A program made the position numbers and the translations under genes. A stretch of DNA of 53,694 bases from CAIQIA01 sp049317465 (GTDB lineage: Bacteria > Cyanobacteriota > Cyanobacteriia > PCC-6307 > Cyanobiaceae), in the NCBI GenBank assembly GCA_049317465.1, contig JBMOIF010000006.1:1-53694 (forward strand), given 5' to 3'. Positions 26,084 to 33,674 of the stretch are shown one piece after another. Numbering within the stretch: the stretch's first letter is position 1; every line of letters begins with the position of its first letter. The notes beneath the pieces are model-generated. The model was not told where the DNA came from, did no database searches, and worked only from the letters and a program-made list of their open reading frames with translations.

Positions 26084-27403
26084 GTGCTCGCCGATCGGCT
26101 GGCATCCCGCCGTCGCTGGCGCGCCGAGCGTCGCAGCCATGCCCGGCTGACGGTGGTCAGCCAGTTCTTTCCCCCCGATTTCGCCGCCACCGGCCAGCTG
26201 CTCGACGACCTCACCACCCGCATGGCGGCGCGGGGTCTGCAGGTGCAGGTGCTCACGGGCATGCCCGCCTACGCCTACTCAAACGAGCGGGCCGAATCCC
26301 TTGAATTCGAAGCCAACCGCTGCATCCGCCGCAGCCGCGCCTCGCGCTTCTGGCCCCGGCGCATCCGCGGTCGGGCGGTGAACGGCCTGCTCTTCGTGCT
26401 CAGGGCCGGCCAGCGCCTGCTGCGTTCCCTGCAGCGTGGCGATCTGATCCTGTACACCACCGAGCCTCCCTACCTGCCGCTGCTCGGCTGGCTGCTGAAA
26501 ACCCTGTTCCGCACCCCGTATGTGGTGCTGCTCTACGACCTCTACCCCGATGTGCTTGTCGAGCTGAAGATCCTCCCCGAGCGCCATCCGCTGATCCGCC
26601 TCTGGCGGCGGCTTAACCGGTCCATGCTGGCGAACGCCGATGAGGTGATCGTGCTCAGCGAACCCATGGCCGAGCGGGTGCTGGCCCAGGTGCCCGATCT
26701 GGTGTCGCGGCTGAGCATCATTCCCAGCTGGGCTGATCCCGATGCCATCCGGCCCCTGCCCCGCAGTGAGAACTGGTTCGTGGAGCGTCACGGTCTGGGC
26801 GACACGTTCAACGTCGTCTATTCGGGCAACCAGGGCCGTTGCCACGACCTGGTCACCGTGGTCGGCGCCGCCCTGCTGCTGCGGCACGACCCCGGCATCC
26901 GTTTCGTGCTGATCGGCCATGGCCCCCAGCATTCGATGCTGTCGCGGCTGGTGCGTGATCTGGCCCTGCCCAACGTGGTCTTTCTGCCCTACCAGGAACG
27001 GGAGGCTCTCCCCTATTCCCTGGCGGCCGCCGACCTGGCGGTGGTGAGTCTCTCCCGCGGGGCCGATGGCCTGGTGGCCCCCTGCAAGGTGTACGGCCAT
27101 CTGGCGGCCGGCACTCCCATCGCGGCCATCACCCCCGCCGGCTCGCATCTGCAGCAGCTGGTCGAAGGCCAGGGCTGCGGTCGCTGGTTCGCCAACGGCG
27201 ATTCCCACGCGCTGGCGGCCTGGATCGCCGACCTCAGGGACCATCCGGCCCTGGCCCGGAACCTCGGCCAGGCCGCCCGCCGGCTGCTGCTGGACCAGGC
27301 CCATCCCGAGCGGATCTGCGACGCTTACCTGCAGCGGCTGGCCCCCCATCTCCCCGAGGCTCGCCGCCCCGCCCTCAGGCCTGCCATCACCGCCTCCGCG
27401 TGA
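26084..27403 (+). CDS. Glycosyltransferase family 4, WbuB-like
   Basis: The C-terminal 400 residues form a GT-B enzyme starting LTVVSQFFPPDFAATGQLLDDL, the WbuB/FnlC-region type. VVLLYDLYPDVLVELKIL (about 149-166), VVYSGNQGRCHDLVTVVGAAL (about 245-265), and VVSLSRGADGLVAPCKVYGHLAAGTPI follow. The last pattern is typical of this subgroup, with K in place of the first Glu of EX7E. The start is uncertain: GTG at 26084 is used, and a TTG at 26033 is possible. It follows the 25971 hairpin, and its stop overlaps the exosortase start (GTGA). Confidence 0.84.
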   Translation: MLADRLASRRRWRAERRSHARLTVVSQFFPPDFAATGQLLDDLTTRMAARGLQVQVLTGMPAYAYSNERAESLEFEANRCIRRSRASRFWPRRIRGRAVNGLLFVLRAGQRLLRSLQRGDLILYTTEPPYLPLLGWLLKTLFRTPYVVLLYDLYPDVLVELKILPERHPLIRLWRRLNRSMLANADEVIVLSEPMAERVLAQVPDLVSRLSIIPSWADPDAIRPLPRSENWFVERHGLGDTFNVVYSGNQGRCHDLVTVVGAALLLRHDPGIRFVLIGHGPQHSMLSRLVRDLALPNVVFLPYQEREALPYSLAAADLAVVSLSRGADGLVAPCKVYGHLAAGTPIAAITPAGSHLQQLVEGQGCGRWFANGDSHALAAWIADLRDHPALARNLGQAARRLLLDQAHPERICDAYLQRLAPHLPEARRPALRPAITASA

Positions 27404-28251
27404 ACGACCTGCTGCACCGTTGCCGTCCGCGCCACCTGTGGCTGCTGCTGGCCCTGGCCCTGGCCAGCCAGCACCTGGTGGTGTTCCACCGCACCCAGAA
27501 CCTGCCTGCGGTGCTGATGCTGGCCCTTCTCGTCTGGGGTGCCGCCTGGATCTGCCTTGAGGACCACTGGGAGGATCTTGAACCCAGTCCATCGGGGCCG
27601 TCGTTGCTGCTGGGGGCGCTGCTGCTGGGCTGGATCCTCTGGCGCACGGCGCTGGTGGCCAGCTACGACAGCCTTGTGTACCTGACACCCCCGCTGGCGA
27701 TGGTGGGGCTTGCCCTGCTGCTGCTGCCCATGCGGCGCCTGGGGCAGTTCCGGGAATCGCTGATCATCTCGCTGCTTCTGCCGGTGTGGCTGCTGGTGGT
27801 GAAGTTCTTCCCCGAACAGCCCCTGAGCCTCGTCACCGCGCGCGGCTCGGCGCTGATGCTGCAGGTGCTCGGTCTTGCGCCCCAGGTCAGCGGTCGGGTG
27901 ATCAGCTTCGCCGGGGGTGGCGCGCTGCGGGTGGAAGGGGTCTGCAATGGCCTTGAGGTGATCTACCAGGCCTTCGCCGTGGCGGTGATCTTTCTGATCT
28001 GTTTTCCCCTGCGCCGATCGGGTGACAGGCTCGCCATCCTTCTGCTGGCCCCGCTGGTGGGGGCGGTGTCGAACGTGTTCCGCATCGCCCTGCTGGGCCT
28101 GATCGTGGCCATCGGCGGCAGCCTCAAGGAGAGCAGCTTCGAGTTCTGGCATAAAGGCTCCGGGTCGCTGATCTTCTCGGGCCTGTCTGTGCTGGCGGTC
28201 GGTCTGATCTACAGCCGCCTCGTCAACCGCCAGCTGCAGGCCTCCCCATGA
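27400..28251 (+). CDS. Cyanoexosortase (exosortase family membrane transpeptidase/protease)
   Basis: The 283-residue protein has about eight transmembrane helices and the exosortase active-site residues. Cys182 lies in VEGVCNGLE, Arg228 in SNVFRI, and His251 in FWHKGSGS. Exosortases cut PEP-CTERM-like tails and attach or release proteins during export to extracellular polysaccharide. Its gene order, exosortase then an associated protein then an HpsJ-like protein, matches the cyanoexosortase A system. A GTG start overlaps the preceding glycosyltransferase, which ties sorting to glycan synthesis. A probable substrate is encoded at 30004. Confidence 0.88.
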   Translation: MNDLLHRCRPRHLWLLLALALASQHLVVFHRTQNLPAVLMLALLVWGAAWICLEDHWEDLEPSPSGPSLLLGALLLGWILWRTALVASYDSLVYLTPPLAMVGLALLLLPMRRLGQFRESLIISLLLPVWLLVVKFFPEQPLSLVTARGSALMLQVLGLAPQVSGRVISFAGGGALRVEGVCNGLEVIYQAFAVAVIFLICFPLRRSGDRLAILLLAPLVGAVSNVFRIALLGLIVAIGGSLKESSFEFWHKGSGSLIFSGLSVLAVGLIYSRLVNRQLQASP

Positions 28252-28904
28252 CCGTCGCTCCGTGGCTGACGATGGGGGTCACAGGCGGCCTGGCGGCGGC
28301 CGGCCTGGTGGCTGTGGCGGCGGCCTCGCTCGGGCCCCAGCTGCCGGCGCCGCCCCCGCTGCCGTCGCTGCCCTCCCGTCTCGGCGACAGTCGCCTGGGC
28401 CCGCCGATGCCCCAGCCCTTTCCAGCGGCCGCCGACCGGCTGGTGCGCAGTGAGCGGCGTCAGCTGCAGACTCCCGACGGTGATCTGCAGCTGGTGCTGC
28501 TGCAGGCGGTGGTGCGCGGGCCTGAGCAGCGCTCGGTGCCGGCCCTCACCAAGGACACACCCTTGCAGCTGAGCGGCGCCCGCCCCCGTCGCCTGGGCTC
28601 AGACCGCGTGCTGATCGGTCGTCTCGGTGACCGCCCCGCCCTGCAGACCTGCGTCACTCCGGGGGGCGCCGCCGTCAGCCGTCAGGACCTGTCCCGGCTG
28701 GCTCCCGACGCTCGCCTTCCCTCCCTGGCGGCCCTGGTGGGTCTGGCCCCCCAGCCCGTGCCGGGTTGCCTGCTGGTCTCCCTTCGCGCTGAATCACAGC
28801 GCCAGGCCACCGCGATCGGCGATGATCCTGCCGTTCACCTGATCCAGGCCTGGACTCTTCTGAGTCCTGTCCTCATCCCAGAGGCTTCCAGCTCGTCCCG
28901 ATGA
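28248..28904 (+). CDS. Cyanoexosortase A system-associated protein
   Basis: The 218-residue protein has one N-terminal hydrophobic segment (about 8-28), a Pro-rich linker, and a soluble domain containing SERRQLQTPDG and a CVTPGGAAVSRQDLSRL region. Size, position directly after the exosortase and four-base overlaps on both sides match the protein family that accompanies cyanoexosortase A. Its biochemical role is unknown. By topology it should sit in the periplasm, anchored to the membrane. It has the same general layout as EpsI-like partners of other exosortases. Confidence 0.72.
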   Translation: MTVAPWLTMGVTGGLAAAGLVAVAAASLGPQLPAPPPLPSLPSRLGDSRLGPPMPQPFPAAADRLVRSERRQLQTPDGDLQLVLLQAVVRGPEQRSVPALTKDTPLQLSGARPRRLGSDRVLIGRLGDRPALQTCVTPGGAAVSRQDLSRLAPDARLPSLAALVGLAPQPVPGCLLVSLRAESQRQATAIGDDPAVHLIQAWTLLSPVLIPEASSSSR

Positions 28905-29866
28905 CTGCCACTCCGCCGCCGAGTTCTTCCTTCAGGACCCCTTCTCCGCGCGGGGGAGCGTCGGGACTGTCGCTGCTCGTGATCGCCGGCGGCGTGCTGA
29001 TCGCCTCCAGCCTTCTGACGATCGGCCTGGCGCTGTACGGCGAGCGCTCGGTGCAGCCCGAAGCCCTGCTGCAGAAGCTGTTCACCTTCGTGTCGCAGTT
29101 CCCGACTCTGCTCCTGGGCTTCTCGCTGCTGTTCCTCGGCCGCGAACGTCTTGCCGACCGCGCCGGCTGGAACTGGAGCCTGCTGCGCCTGGTTCCGCTG
29201 CTGCTGCTGCTGCTTTACCTGGCGACCATCCCCACGGCGGGGGTGCTGCTGCAGGGTTTCAAGGACCGTCTCGACACGCGCCTGCAGAACGTTCTGCAGG
29301 CGGGGCGCACCCGTGGCGCTCAGATCGAGGCCGACCTGGCCAAGCTGGATTCGACCCCCGCGATGCTGGCGGCGCTGCGCACCTATCCCGAGATCTCGAA
29401 CATCGATCTGCCGGCAGCGGCCAACCCTGATCAGGTGCGGGCCGAGGTGACCAGTGCCATCCGCAAGGGCATCGACGCCCAGAAGACCCAGGGCCGCCAG
29501 GAGATCGCCGGTGCGGTCAAGGCCCAGGGCATCGTGGTGCGCACGATCATGGCCAACGCCGCCCTGGCCTCGATCGGTTTTCTGCTGGTGAGCGCCCGGT
29601 TGCTGCCCTGGGTCGAGAACGTGACCCGGCTGCTCACGGGCGCCGTGGCCGGCGTCGTGACCCTGGGCCAATCGCTGATGCGCACCAGCCAGCGCGACAT
29701 GCAGCGGGCCCTCACCAAACCCTCGGCCCCGTCGAACCGTGCACCGCGTCCGGTGCGCCGTGGCCCCGGGCTGGGGGAGCGCCTGGCGAAAGACATCGGC
29801 GGTCTTGAATCGGGCCTGGGCAAGCTCTTCGGCGGCGGCCGTCCCAAGGGCGGGCGGCGCCGCTGA
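28901..29866 (+). CDS. HpsJ-like membrane protein
   Basis: The 321-residue protein has an N-terminal Pro/Ser-rich stretch, two to three transmembrane helices in residues 20-125, and an extended helical periplasmic domain (about 130-215). A further helix (about 218-240) and a basic Gly/Arg-rich tail (GGGRPKGGRRR) follow. This layout matches HpsJ, a protein tied to hormogonium polysaccharide secretion in filamentous cyanobacteria and often found with cyanoexosortase A. The ATG overlaps the previous stop by four bases. It ends the second long operon. Confidence 0.72.
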   Translation: MTATPPPSSSFRTPSPRGGASGLSLLVIAGGVLIASSLLTIGLALYGERSVQPEALLQKLFTFVSQFPTLLLGFSLLFLGRERLADRAGWNWSLLRLVPLLLLLLYLATIPTAGVLLQGFKDRLDTRLQNVLQAGRTRGAQIEADLAKLDSTPAMLAALRTYPEISNIDLPAAANPDQVRAEVTSAIRKGIDAQKTQGRQEIAGAVKAQGIVVRTIMANAALASIGFLLVSARLLPWVENVTRLLTGAVAGVVTLGQSLMRTSQRDMQRALTKPSAPSNRAPRPVRRGPGLGERLAKDIGGLESGLGKLFGGGRPKGGRRR

Positions 29867-30003
29867 GGCGGAATGCACTGGGACTTCAGAGACTTGTCTG
29901 ACTCTGAACACATCACTCAGAACCGCTTCCCATTTACCTCCAGACGTATTAAATTTGGCCCAAGCCCCACCCAGGGCACATCAGCGCCCAATTTTCTTCT
30001 CCA
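29867..30003 (+). promoter_or_regulatory. AT-rich leader and promoter region of the sorted surface protein
   Basis: These 137 bases are the most AT-rich stretch of the glycan region. A tattaaat box (29947-29954) is a good -10 candidate about 50 bases before the ATG. No convincing -35 box lies 17 bases further up, so an activator or an alternative sigma factor may be needed. No strong Shine-Dalgarno is seen before 30004. Confidence 0.45.
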
Positions 30004-30606
30004 ATGAAAGCCCTCGTCAAAGCCACCCTGGCGGTTTCCATCGGCGCCTCGGCCCTGATGGTCGCCCCTGAATCCAAGGCCGTTTCCTACACCGTCGGTG
30101 GCACCGTCTCCTCCACCGCCGACACCCCTCCGGCCGGTCAGCGCAAGTACACCCTGGACACCAATGTCCTGAACATCGGTCCCAACCCGGCCACGGGTGA
30201 TGCCGCGACTGCCTTCGGCAATTTCTTCTACAACATCTTCGGCGGCCCGGTGAACGCCACCTGCAACGCCGCCGGTAAGTCGTGCCCCCTCTCCTGGGCC
30301 ACTCCCCTGACCGTTGCCCTGCCGGCGACCTCCACCTTCGGCACCTCCATCACCTTCGATAACCCCCTGGTCACCCGCACCAATCCCCTGGGTGCCGTTG
30401 GTTCCAACACCTTCGCTGGTTTCGGCACCTTCACCACCTCCACCGGCAAGACCGGCTCCCTCTCGTTCACCGTCAACCCCGCCAGCACCTGGGGTGGCAC
30501 GCTGGACCTGAACGTGGGTGTTCCCGGTCCCCTGCCCGCTGTCGGTGTTGTGGCCGGTCTGGGCTTTGCCCGTCGCATGCGTCGCCAGCTCAAGGCCACC
30601 GTCTGA
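30004..30606 (+). CDS. Secreted protein with PGPLP-type (PEP-CTERM-like) sorting signal
   Basis: The 200-residue protein has a Sec signal peptide (MKALVKATLAVSIGASAL..., cleavage likely after Ala26). Its body is Thr/Asn/Gly-rich and beta-prone, with a Cys pair (about 84 and 92). The C-terminal sorting tail consists of VPGPLP (173-178), a short hydrophobic helix AVGVVAGLGF, then RRMRRQ. The PGPLP variant of the PEP-CTERM signal is the known target of cyanobacterial exosortases. The gene has its own promoter region and a strong terminator, just after the exosortase operon. It is likely processed by the exosortase at 27400 and placed in the extracellular matrix. Confidence 0.85.
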   Translation: MKALVKATLAVSIGASALMVAPESKAVSYTVGGTVSSTADTPPAGQRKYTLDTNVLNIGPNPATGDAATAFGNFFYNIFGGPVNATCNAAGKSCPLSWATPLTVALPATSTFGTSITFDNPLVTRTNPLGAVGSNTFAGFGTFTTSTGKTGSLSFTVNPASTWGGTLDLNVGVPGPLPAVGVVAGLGFARRMRRQLKATV

Positions 30607-30624
30607 TTCGGCTGACACGTTTCA

Positions 30625-30653
30625 AGCACCCGCTTCGGCGGGTGCTTTTTTTT
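30625..30653 (+). terminator. Strong factor-independent terminator
   Basis: AGCACCCGC (30625-30633) and GCGGGTGCT (30638-30646) form a perfect nine-base stem with a TTCG tetraloop, followed by eight T (30646-30653). It ends transcription of the sorted surface protein gene and isolates it from the phosphatase gene. Confidence 0.93.
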
Positions 30654-30773
30654 GTCATCACGATCCCGCAATCTGGTTCTCACTGTCGACCACAGGAGAA
30701 CACAGGGGTGGGATCCTTGTGTTCAGACTGACCCACCATCCGCGGCCGCCGTCGCGGTGTTCGTTGCGTTTAG

Positions 30774-31262
30774 ATGTCTTCTTCTCTCACCTGGAACTGG
30801 CTGCTGCCCGGGGAGCTGGCCATCGGCTCCCATCCCCAGACCGACCACGACTGGCGGCTGCTGCGCCAGGCCGGCATCAATGCCGTGTTCAACTGTTGTT
30901 TCCCCGACGAAGACCGCCATCTGCCCACGGTGCCGACCGCCTGGGGCTGGCGCAGCCTGCGCTGCCCCCTGCCCGACCACCGTGCCCAGGTGCCCCTGGG
31001 TGAAGACACCCTCAAGCGCAGCCTTGAATCCCTCTGCGATCTCTATGCCAGCAGTGGCAGCCTCTACGTGCACTGCTGGGCCGGCCAGGAACGTTCGGTG
31101 CTGATGGGCATCGGCCTGCTGGCCCTGCAACAACGGCTGACGATCTTTCAGGCCCTTGACTACACCAAACGCCAGCATCCGCCGGCCCGGCCGTTGTTCG
31201 GTCAGTTGGCCCTGCTGGAGCAGGTGCTCAACGTCCCTTACGATCGCGAAGAAACTGGCTGA
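30774..31262 (+). CDS. Dual-specificity/tyrosine protein phosphatase
   Basis: The 162-residue protein has the Cys-based phosphatase signature HCWAGQERS (His100, catalytic Cys101, Arg107; CX5R). A candidate general-acid loop LPDHRAQVP holds Asp68. It resembles small eukaryote-type dual-specificity phosphatases. Its last 35 bases overlap the 3' end of the convergent tyrosine kinase gene, a natural partner: it may dephosphorylate the kinase's Tyr-Gly tail. Classical Wzc systems use a low-molecular-weight phosphatase (Wzb) instead. About 120 bases upstream hold no clear promoter. Confidence 0.82.
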   Translation: MSSSLTWNWLLPGELAIGSHPQTDHDWRLLRQAGINAVFNCCFPDEDRHLPTVPTAWGWRSLRCPLPDHRAQVPLGEDTLKRSLESLCDLYASSGSLYVHCWAGQERSVLMGIGLLALQQRLTIFQALDYTKRQHPPARPLFGQLALLEQVLNVPYDREETG

Positions 31263-33546
31263 CCCGCTGGGCAGCGGTGTTGATGGCCGGCTCCTTGGCC
31301 TGGGGTTTCAGACTGCCGGCGCGGTCTTCGAGCACGGCAGCCGTCTTGTAGTTGTTGCGGTACCGGTCAGAGTACCCGCCGTAGCCGTAGCCATACCCAT
31401 AGCCGTAGCCATAGCCGTAGTCATTGAGGCTGGTCGGGAATTCGATCTGGTTGGCGATGGCACCCAGCACATCGACCCCGCTGGCCTGAACCCGCCGCAG
31501 GGCCTGCGGGGCCACGGTGCGGTCGATGCGCCCGAGGCCCACCAGGTACAGCAGGCCATCGACCTTCTCCCCCAGCAGCACCGGGTCGGCGAGCAGAAGG
31601 GCCGGCGGGGTGTCAAACAGGATGATCTCGTACTCATCGAGACCGCTGCGCATTTCATTGAGCAGCTCGGCGCAACGCCGGGAACTGAGCAGCTTGGCCG
31701 GATCCGGTGGCTTCGGACCTGCGGTGATCAGGTGCAGGGTATCGCTGATGGGTCGGATCAGGCTGTGGATGTCGAGGCTGGAATCGGTGAGCAGATTTGA
31801 GAAGCCGTCGTTGTTTTCAAGCCCCAGGTAGCGGTGCTGCCGCGGCAGTCGCATGTCGGCGTCGATGATCAGCACCTTCAGCCCCAGGTTGGCCAGGGTG
31901 GTGGCAAAGATCGCCGTGGCGGTCGACTTGCCTTCGCCCTGGCCCGATGAGGTCACCGCCACCAGGCGGATGGCGCGGTCCGACCGCAGCAGTCGGAAGG
32001 TGGTGAACAGGCTGCGCAGGGATTCGCGCACGGCGAAGCGGTCGCCAGCATCCATCTGCTCGATTGAGCGTGTCACCGTCAGGCCCGGCTGCAGGGGCAG
32101 GTAGGGGATCAGGCCCAGCACCGGCAGGTTGAGCTGCTCCTCGATCTCCTGCGGGGTGTGGATCATGTTGTCGAGGCGGTCGCGCAGCAGGGCGGCGCCG
32201 GCGCCGATGATCAGGGCCAGCGCTGCCGACTGCAGCAGACCCCGGCCCACGTTGGGCTTGGTGGGAACCTCGTTGAAACGGGGTGAGGCGATCAGTTTCC
32301 AGGGCACCGACTGCTGCGACGCTTCCAGTCGGAAGTTCTCCCGTGCCTGGATGTAGCCGCTGTAGTTCAGCTTGGCCACCTCGAGCCGCTGCTGCATGCC
32401 CTCGTAGGTCTTGATCAGCGCCGGACTGCGCTGGAAGCTGTTGCGCAGCACCTGCAGCTGTCGCATGATCTCGGCCTGCTGGGCCAGGTTGCTGTTGAGC
32501 TGGTTCACGACCCCTGCCATGGCCTGCTGCTGGACCACTGGTCGCAGCTGGTCCCGTTCCGCCAGCAGGCTGCGAAGCACCGGGCTGTCGGGGCGGTAGC
32601 TGGCGGAGGCCTCGGCGATCTTCTGGTCGAGCTGATCGAGCTGCTGCTGCGGGGTCAGCAGTCCTGTGGGGGCCGGGGCTGCCCCACCGGCCGTGGCGCC
32701 ACCGGTTGCCGGGGCGCCGGGCAGGGGGGTTGTGGGCAGCCAGGCCGGTGAGAGGGTGCCGCTCTGGATCGACCGGGCCTGGCTGGCCAGCTCGGCCTGC
32801 TGCCGCCGCAGGCTGCCCAGGGATTCCTTGAGCACGTCGTACTGGCTCTGCAGCGCGCTGCCCCGGGCATCCGGGGTGATCAGGTTGTGGGTGCGCCGGA
32901 AGGTCTCCAGCTCGGTCTGGATGTCGTTGACCTTCTTCTCGAGAATGGGTGCCTGGGTATCGAGGAACGTGATGCCGTCCTGCAGCCGGTTGAGGCGCTG
33001 ACGCTTCGAGAAATCGAGGTATTCGTCAGCCAGGGCCCGCAGGATCGTCACCCCCTGGGAGGGGTCAGACCAGTTCAGGCTGATCAGCAGCACGTCCTGC
33101 ACGTCCTCCGAGGGCGGTGCAATGCGCAGGTTGCTGTCGATCTTGCCCGGGCTGACCCGAATCTTGGCGGCCAGGGGCTCCAGCATCGAAGGGCTGCGCA
33201 GCACCTGCACCAGGTCGGGGATGCGCGCGTTGGTGGTGAGGTTGGCGAGCTCGGCCAGTTCGGTGCTGCCGGCAGGACCCCGGCCCTTGCTGCCATCGCC
33301 GATGGGGTCGTTCAGCAGAATCTGGAAGCCGCCGGTGTAACTGGGCGAAAAAATGCGTTCCCGCGCCAGGTTGACGCCCATGACGGCGAAGGAGGCGAGT
33401 GACACCAGCAGGAAGAGGCTCTGGCGGCGCCGGATCGCCCGCAGGATCTGGGGCTGCGAGGGTGTCGGCTTGTCGTAGGGCTGGCCAGCGGTTCCGCTGC
33501 TGCCGGAGGTCGCGGTGCCGTTGGGGGAGCTGCTGGCTTGAACCAT
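31228..33546 (-). CDS. Polysaccharide co-polymerase and bacterial tyrosine autokinase (Wzc-like)
   Basis: The 772-residue protein has the Wzz domain (transmembrane helices about 41-60 and 437-455, coiled coil about 185-260 and 300-410). A fused BY-kinase domain has Walker A SSGQGEGKST (533-542), Walker A' LIIDADMR (559-566), and Walker B IILFDTPP (641-648). A tail at 710-733 holds ten tyrosines, mostly as seven consecutive Tyr-Gly dipeptides. Autophosphorylation of such a tail controls polymer length and export in Wzy-dependent systems. It diverges from the wza-like gene and converges on the phosphatase gene with an overlap. Confidence 0.94.
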   Translation of the reverse strand: MVQASSSPNGTATSGSSGTAGQPYDKPTPSQPQILRAIRRRQSLFLLVSLASFAVMGVNLARERIFSPSYTGGFQILLNDPIGDGSKGRGPAGSTELAELANLTTNARIPDLVQVLRSPSMLEPLAAKIRVSPGKIDSNLRIAPPSEDVQDVLLISLNWSDPSQGVTILRALADEYLDFSKRQRLNRLQDGITFLDTQAPILEKKVNDIQTELETFRRTHNLITPDARGSALQSQYDVLKESLGSLRRQQAELASQARSIQSGTLSPAWLPTTPLPGAPATGGATAGGAAPAPTGLLTPQQQLDQLDQKIAEASASYRPDSPVLRSLLAERDQLRPVVQQQAMAGVVNQLNSNLAQQAEIMRQLQVLRNSFQRSPALIKTYEGMQQRLEVAKLNYSGYIQARENFRLEASQQSVPWKLIASPRFNEVPTKPNVGRGLLQSAALALIIGAGAALLRDRLDNMIHTPQEIEEQLNLPVLGLIPYLPLQPGLTVTRSIEQMDAGDRFAVRESLRSLFTTFRLLRSDRAIRLVAVTSSGQGEGKSTATAIFATTLANLGLKVLIIDADMRLPRQHRYLGLENNDGFSNLLTDSSLDIHSLIRPISDTLHLITAGPKPPDPAKLLSSRRCAELLNEMRSGLDEYEIILFDTPPALLLADPVLLGEKVDGLLYLVGLGRIDRTVAPQALRRVQASGVDVLGAIANQIEFPTSLNDYGYGYGYGYGYGYGGYSDRYRNNYKTAAVLEDRAGSLKPQAKEPAINTAAQRVSQFLRDRKGR

Positions 33547-33674
33547 GAAGGCTGGGGGGACCGGGACTGCCGTGGCAGCGGAACGGGACGGGGCCGAGAC
33601 CGCCGCGACTATAGCGGCCTCGAAAGGAATGTCCGGTAGCGTGGCGCCACCTCCTGACCAGGACCATCGCCGCC
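33547..33674. promoter_or_regulatory. Divergent kinase / export-protein promoter region
   Basis: The 128 bases separate divergent wzc- and wza-like genes. On the minus strand TATAGT (plus 33608-33613) is a good -10 for the kinase gene. It lies in a short palindrome, ctatag. On the plus strand ggtagcgt (about 33635-33642) could be a -10 for the export gene, giving a short leader. A shared operator would co-regulate the two, but none is evident. Confidence 0.35.
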
